Assembly (NCBI GenBank): GCA_022577435.1
Contig: JAKOON010000005.1
Location: 8,515,224-8,579,223, forward strand
Reading direction: 5' to 3'
Source of the DNA: Embiotoca jacksoni
Lineage: Eukaryota > Chordata > Actinopteri > Embiotocidae
Length of the DNA stretch: 64,000 nucleotides
Part shown: positions 10,201 through 20,300 of the stretch, piece by piece
How positions within the stretch are numbered: position 1 is the stretch's first letter
How the letters are laid out: every line of letters starts with the position of its first letter
Notes under the pieces: model-generated
Told to the model about the DNA's origin: nothing
Databases searched by the model: none
The model's input: the letters and a program-made list of their open reading frames with translations, nothing else
Made by a program: the position numbers and the translations under genes

Positions 10201-11285
10201 TAGATAACACACAGGTGTGTGTGGAAGCCGGCGGAACGCTAATTATTGACAGGAAGTCATGCACACACGGACACAAGATAAAACGGGAAGTGCAGAGCGT
10301 TGTGACAGTACAAAGTTTTGTAAGTAAAGATATTTTTGTTCCTTTATTTAGCATAGTTTTCCAACAGCACGCTTTTAAAAACTGGAGTAACTTCTTATTT
10401 CAAATCATCCTGCTCGAAGGAAAACATATTTGTTAGTTACATAAATCTGTGTTTTACTTTGTAAGGGAACCAAATGGATGACTGATTGTATAGAAACCTT
10501 GAAGGCCATCGGAAGCTCAACAATGTAGAGATCCACATAGTCCAGTTTTAAAGCTTTGAGTGTCCTCTCCAAGGCCGGTCTCACCAACTCTGGTGGATGG
10601 AAGGTATTCCAGAGCTGAGAAAAATAACACATTGCTCATTAAAAAAACCTTTCGATCAATTTGAAGTCAAGCAAAGGAAACATTTCTGCTGCTGGGAAGC
10701 AGATGAGCATTCAAACTATCCAACCATTAGGCCTAAGAACAACCTGATGAATTCTTAAAGGAGTAATTATCGAAGTAAACTGAGACACCTGACATAATAT
10801 GACAGGATGTATTACCTTTCCACAGTAAAAGATTTCCTCTCTTTTGACAGTTCCATCAGCAATCTTCTCTCTAATGGCTTGACCTACTTCGTGCTCATTG
10901 AAATATACCAATGCCCCATCAAAGTGCCTGTAACCCGCTTCTATGGCCAGCTTGACACACTCGAGAGTCGTGCCTCTGGGTGTCTATTGGAGATACACAG
11001 AAAATGTAATTATTATTTGACCTGGTTTTGTTCAAGTTGCAGTAATGTGCAACTTGCATCATGCGTTCCTATTTGTAAGCAAAAAACTGTGACACTCCTA
11101 GACAGAGATGTCTTGGTTAGTAAGGCAGTAACAATCCAAGTTTGTCTAAATCCAGAAACACACACACACACACACACACAATACATTCTTACCGTTCGAG
11201 GGTCCCCATATGTGCCCAATCCCAGGAGTGGAATACAGTTCCCGTCACTGAGAGGGATACTCTGGCTTTTTGCTGTTCGATCCAT
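7177..11285 (-). CDS. akr1d1: akr1d1: 3-oxo-5-beta-steroid 4-dehydrogenase (steroid 5-beta-reductase)
   Basis: Nine coding exons join in consistent phase to a 326-residue protein, the length of human AKR1D1. The family reduces the delta-4 double bond of 3-keto steroids with NADPH to 5-beta products, a cytosolic step of bile-acid synthesis and steroid-hormone clearance. Visible support: the N-terminal IPLLGLGTYGDPRT strand; tetrad positions Asp53 and Tyr58 (FDGALVYFNEHEVG), Lys87 (IFYCGK) and Glu120 (DLYIVELPMAFK); LGVSNFNRRQLE; NQVECHPYFTQPKLL; the NADPH-binding VVVIPKSF; and the C-terminus HPEYPFHDEY. Most other AKRs have His at position 120, so Glu argues specifically for 5-beta-reductase. 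The start at 11283-11285 is preferred over an in-frame ATG six codons upstream because MDRTAKSQSIPLSDGN aligns with the family start. The gene is head-to-head with trim24. Exons: 11193-11285, 10816-10983, 10498-10614, 9264-9341, 8529-8651, 8107-8216, 7570-7735, 7353-7435, 7177-7219. Confidence 0.95.
7353..7435 (-). CDS. akr1d1: akr1d1 coding exon 8 (residues 286-313)
   Basis: Encodes IFDFSLTEEEMKAIEALN and VRFVELL. The donor gtaagt splits the Met313 codon (AT|G). Unspliced reading gives ATG TAA at once. Confidence 0.92.
7570..7735 (-). CDS. akr1d1: akr1d1 coding exon 7 (residues 230-285)
   Basis: Encodes QCPPLLEDKVL, the helix with KKYNKSSAHVALRF, and the 2'-phosphate-binding motif VVVIPKSF. 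Confidence 0.93.
8107..8216 (-). CDS. akr1d1: akr1d1 coding exon 6 (residues 194-230)
   Basis: Encodes VECHPYFTQPKLLEF and the cofactor-contacting loop GYCPIGSSRDPSW. The last Trp codon is split across the intron. The loop has Cys-Pro-Ile where mammals have Ser-Pro-Leu. Confidence 0.92.
8529..8651 (-). CDS. akr1d1: akr1d1 coding exon 5 (residues 153-193)
   Basis: Encodes ALEACKDAGLVKSLGVSNFN and the following helix, ending KPVSNQ. Phase 0 at both ends. Confidence 0.93.
9264..9341 (-). CDS. akr1d1: akr1d1 coding exon 4 (residues 127-152)
   Basis: A 78-base exon encoding PGNEFYPKDADGKYIYHH through to CATWE. It corresponds to the PGDEIYPRDENG loop in the mammalian enzyme. Confidence 0.92.
9705..10165 (+). 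mobile_element. Solo-LTR-like insert in akr1d1 intron 3
   Basis: The block begins near tgttacaccccattc (9720) and ends near gaaccgtaacggtaca (10159), so the borders are roughly inverted (TGTTAC / GTAAC). It contains an attaaa hexamer at about 10067 followed by ctgcctcggtgtta and tttgggtcctcctcc, the layout of the 3' part of fish Ty3/Gypsy LTRs. No internal coding region or second LTR is present. The insert is opposite in orientation to akr1d1. A clear target duplication could not be found, so the exact borders are uncertain. Confidence 0.5.
10498..10614 (-). CDS. akr1d1: akr1d1 coding exon 3 (residues 88-126)
   Basis: Carries the LDYVDLYIVE segment with Glu120, the 5-beta-reductase hallmark. 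Phase 0 at both ends. Confidence 0.93.
10816..10983 (-). CDS. akr1d1: akr1d1 coding exon 2 (residues 32-87)
   Basis: Carries catalytic Asp53 and Tyr58 and ends exactly on Lys87. Phase 0 at both ends. Acceptor ccaatag, donor gtaata. Confidence 0.93.
11157..11180 (+). repeat. (CA)12 microsatellite in akr1d1 intron 1
   Basis: A pure CA run, read as (GU) in the akr1d1 transcript just after the exon 1 donor. Confidence 0.95.
11193..11285 (-). CDS. akr1d1: akr1d1 coding exon 1 (residues 1-31)
   Basis: Encodes the N-terminus up to GDPRT. The donor is gtaaga on the minus strand. A (GT) run in the transcript begins about 13 bases past the donor (11157-11180). Confidence 0.93.
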
Positions 11286-11620
11286 GTTTGTGCAAATGTG
11301 CAAAACTGAACTGCTCTCTCTCTATTTATCTGAGAGGTAATGTAAAACTTGACCATGAACATTGAACCCTGACACTTTATCTTCAGTTCACTAATGTCAT
11401 TGGCTTCTAACTGAACTACAGTGTAAAACAGTTTGACCTGACATTTTAATTATTGAACAATAATAAAATACTATATGTTCTTACACATTGTGTTTTCATC
11501 AGATTAGAACAAATGGTGACACAGAGGATTTCATTCCACCAGTTAGGCTAAATATGATTTTAAATATGATCCAGCTTTTCAGCCTACTGTGTTGAACAAT
11601 TAAATGTTATTAATATAGGT

Positions 11621-11652
11621 CTTAGGTTAGGTTAGGTTAGGTTAGGTTAGGT
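11621..11652 (+). repeat. (TTAGG)n array
   Basis: Six near-perfect copies of ttagg in a row. The vertebrate telomere repeat is TTAGGG, so this is a 5-base simple repeat and not interstitial telomere sequence of the vertebrate type. Confidence 0.9.
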
Positions 11653-11745
11653 GGTTACTTTATTTTTCGCTACAGCAGCATACAGGAAGCAATAAGATAA
11701 TAATAGGATAATAAAAAGCAATAAAATAGCAGTAAAAAAAACATT
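11650..11745 (-). repeat. Truncated LINE-type 3' tail
   Basis: Plus-strand ggttactttatttttcgcta and cagcagcatacagg resembles, on the minus strand, the tail at 32118-32240 ('gctgtagcgaa' followed by an AATAAAGT end). It lies directly against the TTAGG array. Confidence 0.4.
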
Positions 11746-12279
11746 AAATATAAAATATTAAATATAAAATGCTTGTCGATCGAACAGCTCAAATATGCAT
11801 AACTGAAAGCAGTCCTAAAATAATTGTACTTATACATGCTTCCACCAACTGAAGGTATGGTAATGATGATCAAAATATTATTATTGTATTACATTCATAT
11901 ACAAAGAAACGCAGACAACCAATCATAGTATAGCCTAATGCATTTTTTTTTTTTTTAAGTATTCGTTTTGCAGAATGTTTTTTATTTTTTTTATTTATTA
12001 AAACGGTTGGTGTTAATTTTCAATGGGTCTGAGCACATACTCCAATCGGTTTGGTAGAAGTGATGCCAGATGCCCGAACATGTTTTTGAACCATGAAATG
12101 CCAGAAAAGTAACGTTATTAGAAGTGTAACGTAAACAATGATCATACGTTACATTATTTCTTTTGAAAAAAATAAAAAAAATAAATAAAAAAAAAGTGCC
12201 GATATTTGGAGTAGGAATGATAAAAAATAAAAAAAAAAGAAAGAAAAGAAAATCCGCTCCAGCTGTGGAGTTTGTGCTC

Positions 12280-12480
12280 TGACACTCAGCCAGTGCGATA
12301 TTTTAACCCCACCCCTCGCTTGCCGCAACGAGCGCGTGCGGTGCAATTTCAGCAACGTCTGCTGCACGCGACGCGGGCGTGCGACAACGGGGTGTATTTT
12401 ATCTGTCGCGCTACAGGTTTTGTTGTTACAGTGTAGGTATTGTCGTTTTAGGGAAAGACGGCAGGGTATCAACAGCTCGG
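12280..12480 (+). promoter_or_regulatory. trim24: CpG-rich promoter/leader of trim24
   Basis: CpG dinucleotides are dense here (cgcttgccgcaacgagcgcg and the following cacgcgacgcgggcgtgcga) and scarce in the flanking DNA. The position 170-370 bases before the trim24 start fits a CpG-island promoter. No TATA box is evident; the exact transcription start cannot be read from sequence. Confidence 0.6.
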
Positions 12481-12489
12481 TGTTTGAAA

Positions 12490-12588
12490 ATGATGAACTG
12501 GCAGAGAGTGAAGAGGACAACGATGATGATGCTGATGATGATGATGCTGCTGCTGATGATGATGCTCTCCTCGTGCAGGGTGCGATAG
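12490..12588 (+). other. ATG-rich upstream ORF in the trim24 leader
   Basis: An ATG at 12490 opens a 32-codon frame ending in TAG at 12586-12588, 61 bases before the trim24 start. Much of it is a GAT/GCT triplet run (about 12518-12566), so the peptide is Met/Leu-rich with many in-frame ATGs. If the trim24 mRNA starts upstream of it, ribosomes would meet these ATGs first. It is probably a leader feature and not a protein. Confidence 0.45.
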
Positions 12589-12649
12589 AAATGACTCGCG
12601 TGGGTATGCGCAGATAAATTTAGCTTTGAAGAATTAAAAAGTGCCGCAA

Positions 12650-12920
12650 ATGGATGGCTGCACAGGAACACAGGAGTCGGTGGCCGCCGCTGTCATCATC
12701 GTTGGGAACGAAGCAGAGAGCATGCCGGTGCAGGAGTCCGGTGCAACCGACCAACATGACCTGGACACTTGCCCTGTTTGCCATCTAAACTTTCACAGTC
12801 GAGAGCCCAAACTTCTGCCTTGCCTGCACTCCTTTTGCAAGAAATGTTTGCCTTCACCCTCCAGGAATTTGGCCTCGATGGAGCCGCTGAACTCCCAGGC
12901 TGACGGCGCGACCAAACCAC
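12650..12920 (+). CDS. trim24: trim24 coding exon 1 (residues 1-90)
   Basis: Start ATG at 12650 (gcaaATGG). Contains most of the RING: DTCPVCHLNF, PKLLPCLHSFCKKC. Ends one base into a codon at donor gtgagt. NEAES in the N-terminus resembles the mammalian TRIM24 N-terminus. Confidence 0.88.
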
Positions 12921-14312
12921 GTGAGTCACTTTGTTTACAAACAATGAGGATCGATTTAACGTATCACCTTTCCACCGAGAAGGAAGCTAAAAAATGAACT
13001 GTGTATGTACAACTTAAATCATAAAAAAAATACATTTTACGCACGTGTATTACCTTTTGATTATAAATATCTCGTGTTATATCAGTTGTGTTTTCCACAG
13101 CACGTGTAAGTCCAGTTTGACTGATTTGCTCCTGTTTGGTTGCAGTGAATGTGATCCGCTGTCCGGTGTGCAGGCAGGAGTGTGTGGAGATAGATGTGAT
13201 GGATAACGTCTTTGTGAAGGACTCCGTTGAGGCTCCCAGCAGCACAGTGGAGAGGACAGTCCAGGTTGGTGGCAAACTGCATCACCATACGGGGGCAGAC
13301 TTGTAACTAGTTTTTAGGGTCATGGTTATAATATGATGAGCAAAGCCCTGAGGGTTGGATCTGGGGGAATTTGGGCAGCAGAAGTGACACAAAGGAGCCG
13401 CAACTGGATACCCGGGTATAACAGGATTATCCCACTGATGTCATTCTTGCAGTCAATGTGTTCCTTTGCTTTACCTCATGTTGCCTGCTTACTAAAGATC
13501 AGCCTCTGCTTGTCTCATGCACCTGTAGCTCTGTATGACCTGCGATGACAACACGGATGCTGCTGGCTTCTGTGTTGACTGCGTGGAGTACCTGTGTGCC
13601 ACCTGCGTGGAGGCCCACCAAAGAGTCAAATTCACCAAAGACCACATCATCAGACAGAACACAGAAGTATCACAAGGTATTCTAATATGTGTTCTGTTTC
13701 TTTGACAAAGGAAAGCGCTATTATGTAATCAGTGTTATTGCTGTTTGAAATAATATTTTCATGGGCCAAATGATAAATACACCTCATGTTTGATCCCTCC
13801 TCAGAATCCACTGAGGGTCTAAATAATAAGCTCTTTGTTGTTTTCCAGAGATCCATGGTGTGTCGACTCAGAGGCCGATGTTCTGTGACATCCACAAACA
13901 AGAGCCGCTGAAACTGTTCTGTGAGACCTGTGACCTACTTACCTGTCGTGACTGCCAGCTCGCCAAGCACAAAGACCACAAGTACTGTTAGAATTGACAC
14001 TCAAATGGAAAGAAACATTTCCTACACCCGTGTATATGTTTCTGTTTTTGTTATGTTATTATATTTAACAAAGACCTGGAGTTCTTTAGATTGATATGTG
14101 ACGTGATTTACATAAATAAGCCATAAAAGGAGTCGCATACTGTATGAATCATGTAAAAACCTCATAGTAACTGCAGCATCGACGTGTTATGTCCTTGAGC
14201 ACTACATACATCGCTGCTGGTCACTTAGTGGAGCAGCAGGAGAAAAAACTCCATCCAGGGATTTATTTCACAAAAACACTCAGTAACATTTCATAATTCT
14301 TTAATTTTTTTT

Positions 14313-14358
<46 letters not shown>

Positions 14359-17300
14359 TGACTGTGTAATGTTTTTTAATTAGTTACCAGTTCCTTGAAG
14401 ATGCTTATAAAAACCACAAACAGCACATGGAGAGTATGACCCAGCAGCTGCAGGAGAAAAGGAAACTGATTGAAGAGGTGTCAGACTCCATAAACAGTGG
14501 GTATGTACACTATTTCACTTTTCCACAAGTATATGGAATTAAAAAAAATGTGTTGGGAACAATCATAGTTTATAGAACTACTTCATAAGAATACATTTTG
14601 CTCTTCCGTACGACCTCTGGATCTCATGAATAAGAAAAACCCGGTAACGTATTAAGGAAAAGATAATTCATAGCTCCATTTACAATGAGATGCTTCCAAA
14701 ATGTCTTTTGACACACTGTTTGATATTGCAAATCATTTGTGTAATATGCAGCCATAATAAATGTCTGAAATAGTTACCTATTGATAATTGCTTTGCAGAC
14801 TTCTTCTGGTTGATCAGAACCGGACATCTGTTCATAATGAAATAAAGAAGTCCATCTGCAGTTTGATTCTGGAGATAAACAAGAAGGGAAAGATGTTAGT
14901 CAATCAGCTTGAGGTATGACTATAGTTTTTAAATACATAATAACTATAAGAAAGCATTTACCACATGCTGTCGTCCTGTAGCTTGCTGCGGTGTTGATTC
15001 CAAAAGAACAGTACTTGACTGTTACCCTGAGGCCCAGAGTGAATCCCCTCAAGCTGTTCGAACACTGCGCCGTTGACTTTATTCTTGTTTTCCAGGCTGT
15101 GACGAAGGAGCACGAGAGTGTCTTGCGAAAACAGCAGGAAGACATTGGCTATCTATCCAGACACTTGGATCATGTCATCAACTTCACCAAATGGGCCACA
15201 GCCAGGAGCGGGGGCACGGCCCTCCTGTACTGTAAACGTCTGGTGAGGCCTGTCTGGTCCTTTATTCACTCAGCAGTATCTCATCACAGTCTTGTTTTCT
15301 CAATCTGAGACCCGGCTCTGAAAAGCCAGTCAGGAGCCTGCTCCGTCTTGGACTTAAAGTGGGAACATATGCTTTCTGTAGCACGCAAGTGTCCTCCTCT
15401 GAAAATTATTGATAACATCCCTTCTGTTGCAGATTCTCTTTCAGATTGGAAACCTCCTGCGGGCGAAATGCAGTGCCTCATTTATACCACAGAGCACTGT
15501 GCGCTTCCAGTGTCGAGCCTCTTACTGGGCCGCCAATGTTGATCTGGGTGAGACGTAAACAAATTATCTGATCTACAACCCTGGCAATGGATTCTTCATT
15601 TTTCTGTTCTCCTTGTTGTGGATAACTTGAAACCTCATCCAGATTTTACTGTTGTGTACTACTGGCAGATTTGAAAAGCATTCTCCTTCCACGAGATTGT
15701 AATTGATCATTTGCACAGATGGTCCGATTAGGATTTATAAGGGACTTATTAAACAAGCATGTCAGATAACCCAGAGGGGCTTCTTGAGGACTGATACCAC
15801 TTGGATTAAGGAAACGGATTCTGGGAAAAGCTCTGAAGGATTCAGAGGTCTAAGATCTTAACAGGGACCCAAAATGATTAATATTTACAGCAGTTGCAGC
15901 TCATTTGAGTCCTGACCAAACTGCTGAAATGAGATTAACCCAAGTCAGTCAACAGATTGCCAGAAATGTTGACAATTTCCCTGATTAGTTGTTTAAATTA
16001 AGCATAATTTGTTGGGGAAAAATCTCAAATGTTGTCTGGTTCCAGCCCCTCCAATGAGGGATTTATTGCACAATTGTAAATTAAATTCCATTTGTTTTGG
16101 AGTTCGATGCCATCACTTTGGATTTAGTAAACTTCTGATTGGCATTTTATAGAATAACCAAAATAATCAAAACATTTTAACTGATATTATTGTCAACAGT
16201 TGCTAATTGCCACATGTTGTAGCCTCACTGGTTGTGTTTATTTCTGCCCAAACCTTCTTTTCACAACAGTTCTCTGGAACATTCTCTCAGTATTGTGTAT
16301 TTTTTTTTCTTCTCACTACTTGTTATGCTCATCCTGTCTCTGTGTGTCTGTTCCCTCAGGCACTTTAGTGGTGGAGAGTGCACCCGGCCACCAGCTGGGT
16401 GGTTTTCAGGGTATCCCTCATCAGCTCCCTCACCCTGGGCAGGGCCCCTCAGGCTCACCCCACAGCTTTGCCGTGGGAGCTCCCCACAGCACTCTGGCTC
16501 AGCTCCAGATGCAGGTGGACAAGCTAAACCCGCAAGCCCACTGGCAGCAACAGCCACCTCCTCCACCCTGGACATGGTACCAGAGCGTCCGACTGCAGCG
16601 AACAGTCCCCGGGCCCCTGCAGGGAGGCTCCGCCTCCAACATTATACCTCCCCAGCCAGGACGCAGGTTTATGGTGCCTCAGCCCAACCATGTCAGCCCG
16701 ACTAGCGGCTTCCCGAGTCCTACATTTTCTCCCCAGGTTACTATGCGTTTCTGTGCGTGAGAGGGTGCATGCATGCCCGCGTTCCTTTGACTGACAAGCC
16801 CTCTTAACAAGCACCGACAGCGGATTGCATCGTCCTAAATAGGGCTGACAGCCTTCACATCCGGGGCAATTTATGTCTTTCCTTGTCAGGATGGGTTTTA
16901 GTCTTGGATGAGCTTATGACACAAAATCATAAAGTAAATCAGTTAAATCTGTGTTGCACCAGCTGCCAACATGTGACAGAGGACCCAGAATTCCATAAGC
17001 AAGGATTGATAATATCTTGTCATCTGAGTTGTTTAGTCTAGTTCAGAGTGTGTTTTGGTTCCTGCTATGAAGTATAGGATCACTCACAGGACAATACTGG
17101 CAGGTGAAGTACACGCATAAGTTGGGTCACACTGATGTGACCAAGCTGTTGGGCTGCATAAGGAACTGATAGTAAAGAAATATACCAGTACTTAAGTTTT
17201 CAGCTTGTGTTCTGGGTAGCAGTTGTTTTTTTCTTTATACTTCGACTATGGTACAAGCAGCTTAAAGCAAAAAAAGGAAAACTGACAACATAATTCTTGT

Positions 17301-20300
17301 CCATAATGTTTGCAATGCCATTGTTATATCTTGGCAGCTCTTAGTGCAGATTAATTGGAAGAATTACCTCATAGCATTCATGATGAAAAGAGAAGCTGAC
17401 ACGCTCAGGCAAGTTTCAAATCTCTGCAGGTTGATTATCAAACTGTTGCTGAATAAATTCAAACTGATGGTCTCCCAGACGGTTTGCGAAAACAGCGACT
17501 GCTGCATTTTATGAAACACGATTAGTATTAGAGCACTTTAAAAATCTGTATTAAATCTTAAATATTGTATCCATGGACTCTATAAGCAACAATCAAAGCA
17601 TTAGGTTTTCTTTGAGTGTGGATTGATCACATTTTATTGAAGTCAATAGAATGTCATTTGTGTTAAAGTCAGACCCCAAAGCTGATTTGAGGTTTTCAGG
17701 ACAGTGATTTGAGGCGGCGTGTGTGTGTGATTGTACTGTAGCATAATGTTGTAGAACATGTTGCTATCCTCCTGTTTATGTATCTGAACTATGGTAAATC
17801 AGACACATGCATTTAAATGTTTCATATAAATGCTCCTTTTCATCTCCATCATCACATGCTTTCAGATGTTTACAGGAATGTAGCATAAAAGTGATCTCCG
17901 TATTTCTATGTTTCCCTCCTTCGTTGTAGCATCATCTGAGGGGGATGGGAAGCAGCTCCAGCTACCAAACCAAACCTATTGATGGGTTCTCCTCTTCACC
18001 TCTCTACACGCATGTAACCCCATTGGCCATCAATGGCGGCGCAAGTTCTCCTCAATCACAACAGGCGGTAAGCGACTCCCTCTGTTGACTTTCCTTAAGA
18101 CTATTATCATTCCATAATATCAGTTTTTTGAGTAAATGATATACAATGTTGTGTTTAGATTGAGTCCACATGTGTGAGCAGGAGGAACGACTCGGCTGGT
18201 TCTATAAATATGATGAAGTCAAGCTATCCTCAGGGGCTACCAAACAGAAATGGTACGTCTGTGCCATCAGTGGTGTTGCACTTGAATATATTTTTGTGAC
18301 ATGCATATATACACATATTGTTGTTGTCTTTATAAAAACAATACACTAACAGATTTTAATTTGACTTAAGTGCAACATTCACTGGGGCTCGCTGCTGCAT
18401 CCCAGGAGGAAAAAACAGGGTAGGGAGATAACCGTGCACTCGCTCTCACAGACATGTACATGACCCTCGTTCTTTGGTGCTTTTGACCTCTCCAGTGTTT
18501 TTTTTTTTTTCCTTAAATTGCCTCTTGTTTTGCTCTTGAGGACTGACTCCTGGAAACCTGCAGAAACACACCGGGCCAGCGGAGCAGTGGGCTCTGCTGT
18601 GAAGAGGAGACGAAGGTCTTCTCCGGGGCCACTCATTGTCATCAAAGATGAGCCAGATGATGATGGCAGTTATGTAAGGAGACAATACGTTATCATTACA
18701 GTCTAATGAGTATTTTATGTACATGTTTTACTTTTGGTAGACACGTTTACCTAAAGCTTAATGTAGCAAGACTGCATTTAAAACAATAATAATAATACAA
18801 AATTATGAATTAAAGGAATATTGTTTTTGTTTATGACTTGAGTTTCGGTCATAGTTAGCATAATGTACTCGAAGTACTTAATGAGATCTTGAAACAGGTA
18901 GTATTGTTACTATGAAGGCAGTTGAGGCGAGAAACATAAACAGTCAGGCAAGTTGTAAACAAGCCAACGCTTAGACTGATTATTAAAACTCCGGTACTTA
19001 GAGGAAAGTACAAAAGTGAGCGCACCTGAAAAGTAATGATCCTCTATCTGTACCACTGTGTGCTACATATACGGCAAATACTGTGCATCAAAGCTGAAGC
19101 AAGAGCTCAGTCTGTAAACTTTGACATTTAAATGGACAATTTAGGTAGTACTCTTGTTTGCCGGCTTTTTTCTTTCAAATGTGTTGTTTTCACAGTTCTC
19201 TGTCATTAGTATGTTTTAATTGACCAAAAATATGATTGCCAAAAGTGTGAAAATGTAACCCAGTTTGTATCCCTTTACATTTCCAAATGTGACTGTCCCG
19301 TTGACGAATCTGCGAACCCATCAGACCTCTGAACCTTCAGTTCAGCGCAGGCGTCAATTCATTCCATATTGGGTAGAATATGAGGGTTTTTTTCCCCTCT
19401 GTTTTTGGATTTCAGGCACATGCTAATCAAAGAGCCAGTCTCCCTGATAGCACAGATGACCAACCCCAAATCCGTTGCCAAGGTGAAGGGAACAAAGTCC
19501 CAACTCAAAGCACAGATGACAAACGTCACAGCCCTTCACAGCCTCCAAGCAGTCCGTGCGATCAGAGTAAGACGAGAGCTCCACATCACATCCGTTCAGT
19601 GGGAGGAGGACGGCAGGCAGACCAAAATCAAGCTCGGCTGGAAGACTCTAATGAAGTCTTGTGTGCTGTGTGTCAGACGGGCGGAGAGCTGCTGTGCTGC
19701 CACAAGTGTCCCAAAGTTTTTCATCTGACTTGCCATGTTCCAACTCTCCTCAAAACTCCCAGGCAAGCTCCGTAAAAATGTTATTTATTGCTGGTGTCAG
19801 ATGAAAATGCCACAACTCGTGTCTTCCCATTGAATCAGACAGTGATTCACTGATTCCCTGTGGAGTGAAAAAAAAAAAGACGCTTCATCGCTTAACAATG
19901 TGGCTGTTTTTGACTAGACGTTTTGACATTTTGGAGGTGTATGGTTTTCACCTGACAGCAGCCTTACGCACTTATTGATTGATGTTCCTGCATCCTGGCT
20001 TTTCTGTTGACTCTCTGGATTGTCTCTTCCCAGTGGGGAATGGTTTTGCTCTTTCTGCCGTGACCTGTTATTGCCTGAGATGGAGTACGACTGCAAATCT
20101 GAAGCCAAAACAATAAAACGGGAGACAGATTCTGAAGGAGGATTTTCCCCTGTGGACAAACGAGTCAGTACTTTTTTATAATTTGGGAGCATTTACAGAA
20201 TTATAGTAATTATAATAACAAATGGTTTGATTACCATAAAGTTAAGTTGAAACTTATGCACCATCAAGTTTGTCGTGACATTTTTCAATTGTCTAATTCG

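Larger units (their letters stand above)
11286..12649. other. Divergent interval between akr1d1 and trim24
   Basis: About 1.36 kb separates the two start codons. The akr1d1 side has gataaatag on the minus strand about 45 bases before its ATG, a weak TATA candidate. The middle holds a TTAGG array, a LINE-like tail and A-rich low-complexity DNA at 12155-12250. The trim24 side is CpG-rich. No other gene is visible. Confidence 0.6.

Noticed and set aside
11621..11652. Interstitial telomere repeat
   Set aside because: The unit is TTAGG, not the vertebrate TTAGGG.
12336..12617. Open frame with an acidic Asp/Glu tract upstream of trim24
   Set aside because: It has no ATG start; the acidic run is the GAT/GAC triplet repeat read in another frame, and it overlaps the CpG-rich leader.
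16200..16359. Extension of trim24 exon 9 upstream as a larger exon
   Set aside because: The acceptor ttccctcag at 16359 gives the correct phase; upstream sequence is T-rich intron.
18496..18563. Alternative trim24 exon 12 start at the AG of tctccag (18495)
   Set aside because: Would encode a poly-Phe run from the T tract and does not match the phase left by exon 11.
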